A program made the position numbers and the translations under genes. From Runella slithyformis DSM 19594 (GTDB lineage Bacteria; Bacteroidota; Bacteroidia; Cytophagales; Spirosomataceae): a stretch of 64,000 nucleotides of DNA. Below the pieces are notes generated by a model. It did not search any database and had not been told where the DNA came from. It saw nothing but the letters and a program-made list of their open reading frames with translations. Numbering within the stretch: the first letter of the stretch is position 1; each line of letters starts with the position of its first letter. The stretch is taken from the NCBI RefSeq assembly GCF_000218895.1, contig NC_015703.1, positions 3,113,001 to 3,177,000 on the forward strand, read 5' to 3'. Below are positions 7,961 through 17,332 of the stretch, in pieces.

Positions 7961-9304
7961 TTATAACCCGCTGAAATCAAACGATTCTAAAAACTTGGTG
8001 GTAAAGATACCCGATTTAAAGCCGGGATCGTCCATCAGTCGGATGTGGAACGGAATGGTCGTTTTGATTCCTTCAATGACTACTTCCTGCAAGGCCCGTT
8101 TCATGCGTGTCATCACTTCCTCGCGTGACTGACCGCTTACGATGACCTTTGCAATCATGGAATCATAATTGGGAGGAATCGTATAACCGGCATACACGTG
8201 ACTGTCGATACGAACACCATGACCGCCGGGGAAGTGCAATTGCGTAATCTTTCCCGGGCTTGGGCGAAAACCGTTGGCCGGGTCTTCGGCGTTGATACGG
8301 CATTCCATCGCGTAGCGTTGCGGAGTATAGTTTTGACCGGAGATAGGCTCACCGGCGGCTACTTTGATCTGTTCTTTGATAAGATCAAAATTGGTCACTT
8401 CTTCGGTGATGGGGTGTTCTACCTGAATACGGGTATTCATTTCCATGAAATAAAATTCACCGTATTTGTCTACCAAAAATTCAATGGTACCGGCTCCTTC
8501 GTAGTTGATGGCAGAAGCCCCTTTGATGGCAGCCTGGCCCATGCGCTCACGAAGTTCGGGGCTTACGATAGGTGAAGGGGTTTCTTCGACCAGTTTTTGG
8601 TGTCGGCGCTGAATCGAGCAATCCCGTTCCGAAAGGTGACATACTTTGCCGTATTGATCACCTATCACCTGAATTTCTATGTGGCGCGGCTCTTCTACAA
8701 ATTTCTCAAGGTACAGGCCATCGTTGCCGAAAGCCGCCCCGGATTCCATTTTGGCATCATCCCAGGCTTTTTGAAATTCGCTTTCGTCTTTAATGATGCG
8801 CATTCCGCGCCCCCCGCCTCCGGCGGTGGCTTTTACAATCACGGGATAGCCAATGCCCCGTGCCAATTCCTTGCCTTGCTCGACGGAGTCAAGCAGTCCT
8901 TCCGAACCCGGAATAACGGGGACACCCGCCGCTTTCATGGTGGCTTTAGCCGTGGCTTTATCGCCCATAAAATTGATCTGTTCGGCCGTTGCACCGATGA
9001 ATTTGATGCCGTAATCGGCACAGATCCGTGAAAATTCCGCATTTTCCGACAAAAAGCCGTAGCCGGGATGGATGGCGTCGGCATTGGTAATTTCGGCGGC
9101 GGAGATGATATTGGGAATATTCAGATATGACTGACGGCTCGCCGGAGGGCCAATACAAACCGCTTCGTCGGCAAAACGTACGTGCAAACTTTCGCGGTCG
9201 GCTGTTGAGTACACTGCCACGGTCTGAATCCCCATTTCGCGGCAGGTACGAATCACCCGTAAGGCAATTTCCCCGCGGTTGGCAATAAGTATTTTTTTAA
9301 ACAT
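7961..9304 (-). CDS. accC: Biotin carboxylase subunit of acetyl-CoA carboxylase
   Basis: A 447-residue cytoplasmic enzyme that carboxylates biotin on BCCP using ATP and bicarbonate, the first half-reaction of malonyl-CoA synthesis. The N-terminal domain starts [20 protein letters not shown]. The ATP-grasp glycine loop [14 protein letters not shown] is at about 158-171, the catalytic [12 protein letters not shown] block near 235, and [17 protein letters not shown] near 288-305 carries the metal-binding Glu and Asn and the active Arg and Glu. Length equals the usual 445-450. It is the last gene of the operon, 119 bp after accB, and is followed by a strong terminator. The absence of fused BCCP or carboxyltransferase domains fits a multi-subunit ACC; accA and accD are not in the window. 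Confidence 0.97.
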   Translation of the reverse strand: MFKKILIANRGEIALRVIRTCREMGIQTVAVYSTADRESLHVRFADEAVCIGPPASRQSYLNIPNIISAAEITNADAIHPGYGFLSENAEFSRICADYGIKFIGATAEQINFMGDKATAKATMKAAGVPVIPGSEGLLDSVEQGKELARGIGYPVIVKATAGGGGRGMRIIKDESEFQKAWDDAKMESGAAFGNDGLYLEKFVEEPRHIEIQVIGDQYGKVCHLSERDCSIQRRHQKLVEETPSPIVSPELRERMGQAAIKGASAINYEGAGTIEFLVDKYGEFYFMEMNTRIQVEHPITEEVTNFDLIKEQIKVAAGEPISGQNYTPQRYAMECRINAEDPANGFRPSPGKITQLHFPGGHGVRIDSHVYAGYTIPPNYDSMIAKVIVSGQSREEVMTRMKRALQEVVIEGIKTTIPFHIRLMDDPGFKSGIFTTKFLESFDFSGL

Positions 9305-9342
9305 ATTTTTGAGTCATTGAGTAGTCATTGGCAGTCAGAAAA

Positions 9343-9421
9343 TTGTCATGAACCCTAAGGTTTTCAATCAACACGTGACTAATGCCGACGTTTTCATGAC
9401 AAAACTTGACTAACTCCGACG
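9343..9421. repeat. Paired inverted and direct repeats between accB and accC
   Basis: TTGTCATGAA (9343-9352) is the exact reverse complement of TTCATGACAA (9393-9402). Interleaved with it, TGACTAATGCCGACG (9376-9390) is repeated as TGACTAACTCCGACG (9407-9421). The spacer between the two biotin genes is only 119 bp, so these repeats would be in the message. A hairpin here could change the accB:accC ratio by processing or attenuation; that is inference. A chance arrangement is also possible. Confidence 0.45.
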
Positions 9422-9423
9422 AT

Positions 9424-9891
9424 TTAAATGGGTTCTACCAGAAACAAAGGCTGGTCGTATTCAACGGGAGTGGCATTTTCTACCAATACTTTCACAATGC
9501 GGCCCGACACTTCCGACTCAATTTCGTTAAAAAGCTTCATCGCTTCAATGATGCATACTACTTTACCAACCGCAACGTCGTCGCCTATTTCCACAAAGGA
9601 GGGCTTATCCGGTCCGCCTGAGCGGTAGAAGGTACCGATCATCGGCGATTTAATGGTCAAATACTTTGATTCATCGTTCTTAGGAGCCGGGGGGGCGGCT
9701 GTGGGTTGGGCCGCCGGTGCAGGTAATTGAGGGGCCGGGGCTACGGGAGCAGGAGCAGGAGCAGCTGTTACATACGTAGCCGGCGCATTTTTCTTAACAC
9801 TTACCTTAAATTCTCCGGTTTCGATATTGACTTCATCCAAGCCTGAATTAGCGATGAAGTCGAGTAATTTTTGAATGTCTTTGATTTCCAT
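9424..9891 (-). CDS. accB: Biotin carboxyl carrier protein of acetyl-CoA carboxylase
   Basis: A 155-residue BCCP. The start is placed at the internal ATG 9891, giving MEIKDIQKLLDFIANSGLDE, the normal BCCP beginning; the upstream ATG at 9936 would add 15 odd residues. Residues about 18-35 form the N-terminal region, then a flexible Pro/Ala-rich linker (APAPAPVAPAPQLPAPAAQP) at about 42-75, then the biotinyl domain from IKSPMIGTFYRS. The biotin-attachment motif is EAMKLFNEIES near 118, with the Lys in the centre. It is 59 bp downstream of efp and 119 bp upstream of accC in the same operon. The protein shuttles carboxybiotin between biotin carboxylase and carboxyltransferase. Confidence 0.96.
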   Translation of the reverse strand: MEIKDIQKLLDFIANSGLDEVNIETGEFKVSVKKNAPATYVTAAPAPAPVAPAPQLPAPAAQPTAAPPAPKNDESKYLTIKSPMIGTFYRSGGPDKPSFVEIGDDVAVGKVVCIIEAMKLFNEIESEVSGRIVKVLVENATPVEYDQPLFLVEPI

Positions 9892-9950
9892 TTTTTTAGT
9901 GGTTTGTACGCAGTCGTCACTTTTTATCAGCGCCATATCATCAGCAGGGA

Positions 9951-10514
9951 TTACTTTACGCGCTCTACGTAATCGTAAGTACGGGTATCAATACGAAGCT
10001 TGTCACCTTCTTCGATAAACATAGGCACCATGATGCGGGCACCGGTTTCAACCTCAACCGCCTTGCGGGGGTTATTGGCAGTATCCCCTTTGATACCCGG
10101 CTCGGCGTAAGTCACAACAAGTTCCACAAAAGAGGGTAATTCACAGGTAAGAGGAGTTTCGTTTTCTGTATTGATGAGTACTTCCACCACTTGTCCTTCT
10201 TTCAATAAATCAGCGGCAGTAAGGAGCTTGTCAGAAATGGAGATCTGGTCAAATGTTTCATTATCCATGAAATTATAACCGGTTTCATCTTTGTACAAAT
10301 ACTGGAAGGAGCGGCGTTCTACCCTGACCGGATAAATGGCTACTCCTGAGTTAAAGGTATTGTCCAACACTTTTCCACTGGTAAGGCTTTTGATCTTTGT
10401 ACGTACAAATGCCGCGCCTTTACCGGGTTTTACGTGTTGAAATTCAATAACTTGGAATAAATCGTTGTTGAAGTTGATGACCAATCCATTGCGGATGTCT
10501 GCAGTTGTTGCCAT
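9951..10514 (-). CDS. efp: Elongation factor P
   Basis: A 187-residue translation factor that binds between the P and E sites and relieves stalling at polyproline. It starts MATTADIRNGLVINFNNDLF. The loop that reaches the peptidyl-transferase centre is KPGKGAAFVR with the key Lys at position 32; in other bacteria this residue is often modified, but no modification genes are in the window. The three beta domains follow at the expected sizes, ending GDKLRIDTRTYDYVERVK, the usual C-terminus. It sits in an operon with fabH upstream (119 bp) and accB downstream (59 bp), a common Bacteroidota arrangement. Confidence 0.97.
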   Translation of the reverse strand: MATTADIRNGLVINFNNDLFQVIEFQHVKPGKGAAFVRTKIKSLTSGKVLDNTFNSGVAIYPVRVERRSFQYLYKDETGYNFMDNETFDQISISDKLLTAADLLKEGQVVEVLINTENETPLTCELPSFVELVVTYAEPGIKGDTANNPRKAVEVETGARIMVPMFIEEGDKLRIDTRTYDYVERVK

Positions 10515-10633
10515 ACTTTTTTGAGTTACAGTTTTCGGTTGAGCAGTTTGTCAATGGACGAATAAAACTACGTTGTTATACCCTTAAAACTGACGATGAT
10601 TTACAAAATATAGGTTAATGAAAAATTTATGTG

Positions 10634-11623
10634 TTAACAGCCCCATTTTACATACACGGCTCCCCAGGTAAAACCGCCCCCAAAAGCAGCCAAAATAAGG
10701 TTATCACCTTTTTTGAGCTGAGATTCATAGTCCCATAAGCAGAGGGGGATGGTGGCGGCGGTGGTATTGCCGTATTTCTGAATATTAAGCATTACTTTAT
10801 CCATTCCTACTTTCATCCGATTGGCGGTAGCGGAAATGATACGTTTATTGGCCTGATGCGGCACGAGCCACGCGACGTCGTCGCCCGTGAGGTGATTGCG
10901 CTCCATGATCTCAGCAGCGACATCGGCCATGTTGGTTACGGCAAATTTAAACACGGACGGACCGTCCTGATACGCATAGTGCCAACGGTTGTTGATGGTT
11001 TCGTGCGTGGGCGGATAACGACTTCCTCCGGCTTTCTGGTGAAGAAAAGGCTGACCGGCTCCATCCGAACGGATAATGCTGTCTAATACGCCGTAGCCTT
11101 CGGTGTTGGGCTCAAGCATGACCGCGCCGGCACCATCGCCGAAAAGCACGCAGGTGGTACGGTCAGTATAGTCGACAATCGCCGACATTTTATCGGCACC
11201 TACCACGATCACTTTTTTGTATTTTCCCGTTTCTATGAATTGAGACCCTACCGTCATGGCGTACACAAATCCGGAGCAGGCCGCCTGAATATCAAAGCTG
11301 CCAATGGATTTGATGCCGGCCATGTCGCAAATGAGATTGGCGGTGCTTGGGAAGATAAAATCGGGAGTAGTAGTGGCACAAATGAGTAGATCGATTTCTT
11401 CCGGAGCCGTATTGGTCTTTTTCAGGAGTCCTTTGACGGCTTCTGCTGCCATGTGAGAGGTACCAAGGCCTTCTCCTTTGAGGATATGGCGTTCTTTAAT
11501 ACCGGTACGGGCGATTATCCATTCGTCATTGGTGTCTACCATTTTTTCCAATTCTTCATTGGTCAAAATATAGTCGGGTACGTATCCCTGTATCCCCGTA
11601 ATAGCAGCTCGAATTTGACTCAT
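10634..11623 (-). CDS. fabH: 3-oxoacyl-ACP synthase III (KAS III)
   Basis: A 329-residue thiolase-fold enzyme that condenses an acyl-CoA with malonyl-ACP to start fatty-acid synthesis. The start [20 protein letters not shown] is typical. The catalytic triad is visible as Cys in [12 protein letters not shown] (about 112), His in [12 protein letters not shown] (about 249) and Asn in [12 protein letters not shown] (about 279). The glycine-rich ending [14 protein letters not shown] matches the family. It is downstream of plsX (99 bp) and upstream of efp (119 bp). Primer choice (acetyl versus branched-chain acyl-CoA) cannot be told from the sequence alone. Confidence 0.97.
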   Translation of the reverse strand: MSQIRAAITGIQGYVPDYILTNEELEKMVDTNDEWIIARTGIKERHILKGEGLGTSHMAAEAVKGLLKKTNTAPEEIDLLICATTTPDFIFPSTANLICDMAGIKSIGSFDIQAACSGFVYAMTVGSQFIETGKYKKVIVVGADKMSAIVDYTDRTTCVLFGDGAGAVMLEPNTEGYGVLDSIIRSDGAGQPFLHQKAGGSRYPPTHETINNRWHYAYQDGPSVFKFAVTNMADVAAEIMERNHLTGDDVAWLVPHQANKRIISATANRMKVGMDKVMLNIQKYGNTTAATIPLCLWDYESQLKKGDNLILAAFGGGFTWGAVYVKWGC

Positions 11624-11722
11624 TTTTTACTTCGTAAAAGTGATTCGTTATCTGTGTTTCTCTTTTCCGCAGATCCGCGTTTGCATTCGGATAGCGGTTA
11701 ACTTTTAACAGCTAACACAGTT

Positions 11723-12661
11723 TTAACTTAGGGATTTTGCAATCTGAACATAGGCGTGGGATTCCACTTGTTTGCGTGCCCACGTAATCATATTTTTGAT
11801 AGCGGTGGCCGACGATATGCCATGAGCAATCATAACGTTGCCGTTGACGCCGATGATGGAACTTCCGCCTACCGACTCGTAATTCATTTTGTCAATAAAA
11901 TCATCCTGAATTCCGCGCTCTTTGGCAACATCATAGAAAGATTCGGCCAGTTTAAACAGTGCATTTCCCGTAAAGCCATCCGTTACAATGACATCGGCTT
12001 TATCGTCAAACATATCGCCGCCTTCCATGTTACCCACAAAATGAATGCGGTTATTATCTTTCAATAACTGGTGTGCGGCTTGGGCTACAACAGAGCCCTT
12101 CTGCTCCTCTTCGCCAATGTTCATCAGCGCCACGCGCGGGCGTTCGATCTGGAAGGTTTGCTGGGCGAAGATGGAACCGATCACGCCAAATTGCTCCAAT
12201 ACTTCCGGCTTACAGTCAGCATTGGCCCCAATATCTAGCATGACCGCGTGCCCTCCTTTTTTCTGAGGCACAAAACCCACGATTGCCGGACGGATAATGC
12301 CCTCAATCGCTTTGATGCTGAACAGTGCCCCTACGTGCATAGCACCCGTATTGCCTGCTCCGCAAAAAATGTCTATTTGCCTGTCTTTTAATAATTTAAA
12401 ACCAATAGAGATACTTGAATGGGGCTTTTGAGAGAGCGCTTTTGTGGGATGCTCCCCCATTTCTACGACTTCTTCGGCATGTACAATTTCGATTTGGTCG
12501 CCTTGGTAGTCATATTTCTTTAATAAAGCATTTACTGTATCCTGTTTGCCAATCAATACGATATGAATCTCCGGCGGTAATTGGGACGCAGCATTTACGG
12601 CTCCTTCTATTATAGCATCGGGGGCAAAATCCCCTCCCATTGCGTCTATTCCTATTTTCAT
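11723..12661 (-). CDS. plsX: Phosphate acyltransferase PlsX
   Basis: A 312-residue peripheral-membrane enzyme that converts acyl-ACP to acyl-phosphate for phospholipid synthesis. It starts MKIGIDAMGGDFAPDAIIEG, the family signature, and contains GAGNTGAMHVGALF near 100-113 and GFTGNALFKLAES near 222. Length is slightly short of the usual 320-345. It lies 150 bp downstream of rpmF and 99 bp upstream of fabH, the conserved rpmF-plsX-fabH order. The partners PlsY and PlsC are elsewhere. Confidence 0.97.
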   Translation of the reverse strand: MKIGIDAMGGDFAPDAIIEGAVNAASQLPPEIHIVLIGKQDTVNALLKKYDYQGDQIEIVHAEEVVEMGEHPTKALSQKPHSSISIGFKLLKDRQIDIFCGAGNTGAMHVGALFSIKAIEGIIRPAIVGFVPQKKGGHAVMLDIGANADCKPEVLEQFGVIGSIFAQQTFQIERPRVALMNIGEEEQKGSVVAQAAHQLLKDNNRIHFVGNMEGGDMFDDKADVIVTDGFTGNALFKLAESFYDVAKERGIQDDFIDKMNYESVGGSSIIGVNGNVMIAHGISSATAIKNMITWARKQVESHAYVQIAKSLS

Positions 12662-12811
12662 TATTCTTTAGAGGTGTTGGGTATCAAGAAGGTATCGTTA
12701 TACTCAAAATGAGGCTGTAAAAATAGCAGATAACCGATACTAAAAAAGCATTTCACAACAACTTTATCTATAAGTTGCCATAAAATGCTTTCACATACAG
12801 AGAGTTATGGA

Positions 12812-13003
12812 TTAGACTTGTTTATAGCCTTCTACCACAACTTTACCTTTGTATACAAGATTTCCTTCAAAAACGTGTGCACGATGCATCAAGTGTACTT
12901 CGCCCGTTGTAGGATCAGTGGAAAGTGCTTTACCCCGCAGTGCGTCGTGTGTACGGCGTTTGTCGCGGCGAGTGCTTGAATGTCTTCGTTTGGGATGTGC
13001 CAT
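12812..13003 (-). CDS. rpmF: 50S ribosomal protein L32
   Basis: A 63-residue basic protein, MAHPKRRHSSTRRDKRRTHD at the start, the typical L32 opening. It lacks the paired CxxC zinc ligands seen in many L32 proteins, so this is the zinc-free form, common in this phylum. It sits 52 bp after the DUF177 gene and 150 bp before plsX. A component of the large ribosomal subunit. Confidence 0.95.
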   Translation of the reverse strand: MAHPKRRHSSTRRDKRRTHDALRGKALSTDPTTGEVHLMHRAHVFEGNLVYKGKVVVEGYKQV

Positions 13004-13055
13004 TGCCTTATGTCTTTATTGTTTGTTCGTTATCTATAGTTACTCTTAAAAATGT

Positions 13056-13661
13056 TTATTCTTTTCCTTTTAATTTTTGTAAAGCCGCCCACCGAGGGTC
13101 TACTTCTCCGTCGTCGGAGGAATTTTCCTGCGTTGATTCCGCCTCATCCCCTGACTGATACACCAATAATCCTTCGTCTTCATCGCCTTCCTCATCATCA
13201 GTTCTAAACCGAGGGTGGAGTTTTTTCATAGGCAATGAGAGCGCAATGAAATCGAAAATGTACTGAGCTACGTTGATGCGAACCGTTTCGTGACGAATGA
13301 GTTCAATATCTTCGGCCAGTATTTCATCGTGGTCACCGAATTTCAGAATGAGCTTTTCGGTTAAATCAATCGGCTCTTCAAAAAGTTCGAGACTGCGGTC
13401 ACACACCAATTCCACAACGCCTTCAATGCTGAAAGTAAGGATCAGCATCGTGGCTGACTTGTCGATGGTCAGGTGTGTTTTAAAATGACCATTTTCAATT
13501 AAATCCTGCTCCAGTTCTCTGAAGAATTCCGGACCGGACTCAAAATTATAGACATATTGTTTGTCTTTCAAACCGTAAATGCCTATGTCGTACTGTGTTA
13601 GCGCTTTCACTTTTCTGTCAAAATGGGCTGCAAAGTTAGGAGTATTTATTAAAAATCGCAA
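13056..13661 (-). CDS. DUF177 (YceD-like) protein
   Basis: A 201-residue acidic protein directly upstream of rpmF, the conserved position of YceD/DUF177. The family is linked by position to L32 and to 23S rRNA accumulation in other organisms. The core is visible as FKTHLTIDKSATMLILTFSI followed by VELVCDRSLELFEEPIDL, where the CxRC-type motif is reduced to a single Cys. The C-terminal tail is very acidic (DDEEGDEDEG) then ends WAALQKLKGKE, the family ending. It is the first gene of the seven-gene operon. Function in this organism is inferred from context only. Confidence 0.87.
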   Translation of the reverse strand: MRFLINTPNFAAHFDRKVKALTQYDIGIYGLKDKQYVYNFESGPEFFRELEQDLIENGHFKTHLTIDKSATMLILTFSIEGVVELVCDRSLELFEEPIDLTEKLILKFGDHDEILAEDIELIRHETVRINVAQYIFDFIALSLPMKKLHPRFRTDDEEGDEDEGLLVYQSGDEAESTQENSSDDGEVDPRWAALQKLKGKE

Positions 13662-13892
13662 ATCTAAAAAAGTTTATATTACATTTTAATCTGAACATTA
13701 TCGTAAGTGCGGTTTTTTATTCGTTACGACCTGTTTTTTTGAAGCCGCCTATCCTTATGAAGTGCCGTCGGAAGAAGTATTTGGAACGTTTGTCCTTTTT
13801 TCTGGCCATTTGTCCTCAATTGTGCAACCGGTTGTTACATTGTTTGCATCTTGTTTATGAAAATCAATCTTAACCAAACAAAATCAACAGCC

Positions 13893-14576
13893 ATGAAAAA
13901 GACTCTTTTTGCCATCGCCCTTTTGACTTCGGTCACTGTATTTGCACAGGACACTGAAGAAAAATCAACCCCGGAAAAACCTTCTAAGATTTATTACACC
14001 CAAGGCGGTAACGGCGCTCTTCTGTCGATTTCCCGAGTGAGCCGTAACGGAAATGAAGTCAACAGTATTCCCCGTTTTACCCTGTTCTTCAACCTGGGCA
14101 CCAACGCCAATCTGGATTTGGGAAACAACATCGGCGTATTTGGCGGATTAAATTTGACCAATATCGGATTGATCACGGAAGAAGAAATCGGTGGAACCGT
14201 CAGAACCGATAAAGTGAAACTCAAGCAACGGGTGTATGCCGTTGGCATCCCCGTCGGAATCAAAATCGGTGATTTGCGTAAATTTTACGTGTACGGAGGC
14301 GCTGAAGCAGGATTTGCCGTTAATTATAAACAAAAAACCTTCATCAACGGTGAAAAGACTGATAAGTTTAATGAATGGTTCAGCAACCGTACCAATGCGT
14401 TCATGCCCGCTGTTTTTGTCGGATTTCAGTCCAAAAGCGGGTTTGGGTTGAAAGTGCAGTACTACTTAAATGATTTTCTGAATCAGGGTTTTTCTGAAGG
14501 AGCAGTAAAGCCCTACGCCGGTACCGAGTCTAAGATTTTATTTGTGACGCTGGGCTATAATTTCGCAAAAAAATAG
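13893..14576 (+). CDS. Outer-membrane beta-barrel protein
   Basis: A 227-residue exported protein. The start is placed at ATG 13893 because it begins directly with a signal peptide (MKKTLFAIALLTSVTVFAQ, cleavage after FAQ); an in-frame ATG at 13851 would add 14 residues ahead of it. After a Lys/Glu/Pro-rich linker the protein shows repeated amphipathic beta strands separated by short turns (FTLFFNLGTNANLDLG, VFGGLNLTNIGLI, RVYAVGIPVGIKIGD, FYVYGGAEAGFAVNYK, KVQYYLNDFL, ILFVTLGYNFAKK). The end with an aromatic/hydrophobic strand is typical of outer-membrane barrels. About 8-10 strands are likely. No function can be assigned. The gene is followed by a strong hairpin shared with the convergent transporter gene. 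Confidence 0.82.
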   Translation: MKKTLFAIALLTSVTVFAQDTEEKSTPEKPSKIYYTQGGNGALLSISRVSRNGNEVNSIPRFTLFFNLGTNANLDLGNNIGVFGGLNLTNIGLITEEEIGGTVRTDKVKLKQRVYAVGIPVGIKIGDLRKFYVYGGAEAGFAVNYKQKTFINGEKTDKFNEWFSNRTNAFMPAVFVGFQSKSGFGLKVQYYLNDFLNQGFSEGAVKPYAGTESKILFVTLGYNFAKK

Positions 14577-14638
14577 TTCACAGTGGGCAGCGGGCAGTAA
14601 AAAATAGTATAAATTTTACTGCCCACTGTAAACTATTT
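14571..14638. terminator. Bidirectional hairpin between barrel protein and MFS gene
   Basis: AAATAGTTCACAGTGGGCAG (14571-14590) pairs with the mirror arm CTGCCCACTGTAAACTATTT (14619-14638), 18 of 20 positions complementary. A second smaller arm (AGTAAAA/TTTTACT) lies inside. The stem overlaps the stop codons of both convergent genes, and each side gives a short A/T tract, so it can end transcripts in both directions. Confidence 0.8.
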
Positions 14639-16096
14639 CGATTCTTTCACCAAAAAGCAGGAGGCTGCCGCCAACACCATACAGACACCCGCCAGAACAA
14701 GTGCGTTGCGCGGGTCGTTGCCCAGCAATGTTTTGTAGAACAACGGTACTGTAAGCATACCGATAAATTGCGGCACACAGATAAACCCATTGAAGATACC
14801 CATGTATACACCCATTTTTTCTTTGGGTACGGCAGAGGCCAGCATCAAATACGGCATTGACATGATAGACCCCCACATAAGACCGATGATGGTCATCCCG
14901 GCCAGATAGATCATCTTATCGTTGGAAAGCAGCGTCATAAAAAAACCGATGGCCCCCAGACACATAAACAGGGCATGGGTGCCACGGTTGCTGCCAACGG
15001 ATTTGGCAATACGGGGAATAAAGAACGAAACGACGGCACACGAAATACTGAACATGGCAAAACAAAGCCCGCCCCACTTCGTACCTGCCTCAAAACCTAT
15101 CGGATTTGAAACGGCATCGGGTGCATTGAACGCATATTTTGCCGCCGCCAATGAAAGGTATTGCCACATCAGCGGCAAACCATACCACGTAAAGAACTTC
15201 ACCCACCACAATTGGCGCATTACGGTTGGCATGGAAGAAAGGGGGGCCAATATTTCTTTAAATACGGGCAACATTAAGACTAAATATCCACCGATCAAAA
15301 TCCCCAACCCCCATTGGAGGCCATTGGCCAAGCCTCCGGAAAAGTAAGCAAATCCAAAGGCCAGGATAGCCGCTCCTACAGCCAGGGCCAGATGCCAGAA
15401 AGAAATGGATTTTTTTTCTTCTTCCGAAAAAATGTGTACTTTTTTGTAGTCATCGTTATCCGGGGGGTATTCTTTGGTGGTGCGCGTGGTCCAAAGGACA
15501 GCAAGCACAATAGAAGCCGCGCCTATGTAAAAAGGATAACGAACGGAATTAGGGATTCCGTTGGTCAATTGAGAGTCGGATAAAGCCATAGAGATGCCCA
15601 AAAATGGCAGTATGTAAGGCATAAGATTGGCAAGTGTTTGTCCGAAGCCCACCATAAATGACTGCACGGCAAAGCCAATGGGTCGTTGTTTTTCGTTGAG
15701 CATATCGCCTACAAAGGCTCTGAAAGGTTCCATGGCCGAATTGAGTCCGGCATCCAGCATCCACATCAATCCGGCGGCCATCCAAACGGCTGACGAATTG
15801 GGCATCAGGATCATTGCAGCACTGCCCAAAAGAGCGCCGATTAAAATGAAAGGGCGGCGGCGGCCCCATTTGGGTGACCAACTGCGGTCAGAAACCGCGC
15901 CAATGATGGGTTGGAGCAATAATCCCGTCAGCGGACCCGCGAGCCAAAGACCCGGAATAGAGGCTTCATCGGCCCCGAGATAACGGAAAATTGGACTCAT
16001 ATTTGCCTGTTGTAAGCCAAAGCCATATTGAATCCCCAAGAACCCGAAACTCATGTTCCAGATTTGCCAAAAGGTTAATTTGGGTTTTTCGTTCAT
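14633..16096 (-). CDS. MFS sugar transporter (SLC45/GPH-like)
   Basis: A 487-residue transporter with 12 predicted helices. The start is set at ATG 16096, giving MNEKPKLTFWQIWNMSFGFL; the longer frame from 16132 would add 12 unlikely residues. The pattern FGIQYGFGLQQANMSPIF and GLLLQPIIGAVSDRSWSPKWGRRRPFI (residues about 60-90) is the hallmark of the SLC45-like maltose/sucrose transporter group. The acidic/basic charge at the second loop (SDRSW...GRRRP) is the MFS motif A. The central stretch at about 210-230 is a hydrophilic loop. Sugar, probably disaccharide, uptake is family knowledge. It is divergent from the DUF2141 gene and converges with the barrel protein. Confidence 0.88.
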   Translation of the reverse strand: MNEKPKLTFWQIWNMSFGFLGIQYGFGLQQANMSPIFRYLGADEASIPGLWLAGPLTGLLLQPIIGAVSDRSWSPKWGRRRPFILIGALLGSAAMILMPNSSAVWMAAGLMWMLDAGLNSAMEPFRAFVGDMLNEKQRPIGFAVQSFMVGFGQTLANLMPYILPFLGISMALSDSQLTNGIPNSVRYPFYIGAASIVLAVLWTTRTTKEYPPDNDDYKKVHIFSEEEKKSISFWHLALAVGAAILAFGFAYFSGGLANGLQWGLGILIGGYLVLMLPVFKEILAPLSSMPTVMRQLWWVKFFTWYGLPLMWQYLSLAAAKYAFNAPDAVSNPIGFEAGTKWGGLCFAMFSISCAVVSFFIPRIAKSVGSNRGTHALFMCLGAIGFFMTLLSNDKMIYLAGMTIIGLMWGSIMSMPYLMLASAVPKEKMGVYMGIFNGFICVPQFIGMLTVPLFYKTLLGNDPRNALVLAGVCMVLAAASCFLVKESK

Positions 16097-16220
16097 TACA
16101 TAGGTTAAGTTAAATAGAAAGCAGTGCCGCAATTATAGGCATTTAGTCACTAATTGCAAACGGTATGTCTTACATTTAAGTGAGAAAAATTTGGATGAAA
16201 ATAATAAATGCCAACCGGCT

Positions 16221-16252
16221 TGAGTTGTTAATCAGTGAGTAATGTATTTTTG
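16221..16252 (+). promoter_or_regulatory. Candidate Bacteroidota promoter for the DUF2141 gene
   Basis: TTGA (16221-16224) lies 20 bases before TATTTTTG (16245-16252), matching the Bacteroidota -33/-7 pattern (TTTG ... TAnnTTTG). The ATG at 16305 is 53 bases further. It also argues against the in-frame ATG at 16242 as start. Confidence 0.45.
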
Positions 16253-16304
16253 CCTGCTTATCCCAAACCTGATCGTTTTTGTCTGCCATTACTTTATCAT
16301 ACTT

Positions 16305-16727
16305 ATGAAGTTGATTTCGTTGATCTTGTTACTTTCGTTTTTCATGACAGCCGAAGAAACGGCCGTCACCATCGAAATAACCAATGTTCGTCACCCGAAA
16401 GGTACCTTACGGTTGGGGGTATTTCGCGCCAATAATACGTTTGGAAGCACGTATACCAAACCTGATTTCGGCCAAATGGTGGCCGTAACGGGTAAAGGTG
16501 CCACACGAACCGTCATGAACTTACCGCCGGGACGCTACGCCCTGGCGCTGTACCACGACATGAATGATAACTGGAAATTGGACAAAAACTTCGTAGGCTA
16601 TCCCAAAGAACCGTTTGGTTTCAGCAATAATTACCATCCGATCTTTTCAGGACCGGGCTTTGAAGATTGCGCCTTTGAAGTTAAAGCACATGAGCCTTCT
16701 TACCTTAAAATAAAGCTCTTGAATTAG
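16305..16727 (+). CDS. DUF2141 secreted protein
   Basis: A 140-residue exported protein. The start is set at ATG 16305, giving a signal peptide MKLISLILLLSFFMTAEE; the ATG at 16242 lies inside the likely promoter. The mature protein begins ITNVRHPKGTLRLGVFR and contains the family core LPPGRYALALYHDMNDNWKLD at about 75-95 and GYPKEPFGFSNNY near 103. The predicted fold is a small beta sandwich. The DUF2141 family has no settled function. It converges on the DUF2911 gene, 6 bp away. Confidence 0.83.
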   Translation: MKLISLILLLSFFMTAEETAVTIEITNVRHPKGTLRLGVFRANNTFGSTYTKPDFGQMVAVTGKGATRTVMNLPPGRYALALYHDMNDNWKLDKNFVGYPKEPFGFSNNYHPIFSGPGFEDCAFEVKAHEPSYLKIKLLN

Positions 16728-16733
16728 GCCGGG

Positions 16734-17279
16734 TTATTTCAGCGGAACCGAAACCTTGGTCATGTCCCATGCCAATACCATGGAGGGAACTGTTTCATCG
16801 AAGGAAATCAGAAATTGCTCCTGTCCGACCGCTAAGGTGTCGGCAGGCACTTCTACCTGAAGCACATCGGCAGCGGCTTCCCTACTGGCTTCGCCGCCAA
16901 AGCTGACGCCCCATCCGTACATTTTGCTGTTGAAAATAACGGTCCATTTGTCTTTGTCGGGAATGGTCCAGAGCGTGTATTTTCCCGCAGGAAGGGTTTT
17001 CCCGCCAATGGTTAATGCTTTGTTGGAAGTAAAAGTGGTGGCTTCATTGGCGCCGGTCCGCCATACTTTGCCGTAGGGCAGTAAGCCCCCAAAAATAACG
17101 CGTCCTTTTTTAGAGGGGCGGCAGTAGAAAACGGAGATCTCAGTACCGTCTTTTCTGTACTCTGCCGTAGCTTCGGGGCTGGCTTTTTTGGTGTTGGTCT
17201 GTAAGTATTTGAAGGCCGCAAAGAGTACAACGGCCAAGACACCGACCACAATGCCGGTCCATTTCAGTATTTTTTTCAT
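16734..17279 (-). CDS. DUF2911 membrane-anchored protein
   Basis: A 181-residue protein with one N-terminal membrane anchor (ILKWTGIVVGVLAVVLFAAFKYL, residues about 4-26) and a periplasmic domain. The DUF2911 core shows as ISVFYCRPSKKGRVIFGGLLPYG (49-71) with the conserved WRTGANEATTF and then GKTLPAGKYTLWTIPDKDKWTVIFN. Its length is standard. The family is common in Bacteroidota and has no proven function. Convergent to DUF2141; a likely independent transcription unit. Confidence 0.87.
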   Translation of the reverse strand: MKKILKWTGIVVGVLAVVLFAAFKYLQTNTKKASPEATAEYRKDGTEISVFYCRPSKKGRVIFGGLLPYGKVWRTGANEATTFTSNKALTIGGKTLPAGKYTLWTIPDKDKWTVIFNSKMYGWGVSFGGEASREAAADVLQVEVPADTLAVGQEQFLISFDETVPSMVLAWDMTKVSVPLK

Positions 17280-17332
17280 GGAAAAAAGTAGTAAGGGTTT
17301 AAGATCGTAAAGCTACATAAAACCGGCTTTTT

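Noticed and set aside
9892..9936. Longer start of accB at ATG 9936
   Set aside because: The added 15 residues are not in the family; MEIKDIQ at 9891 is the standard BCCP start.
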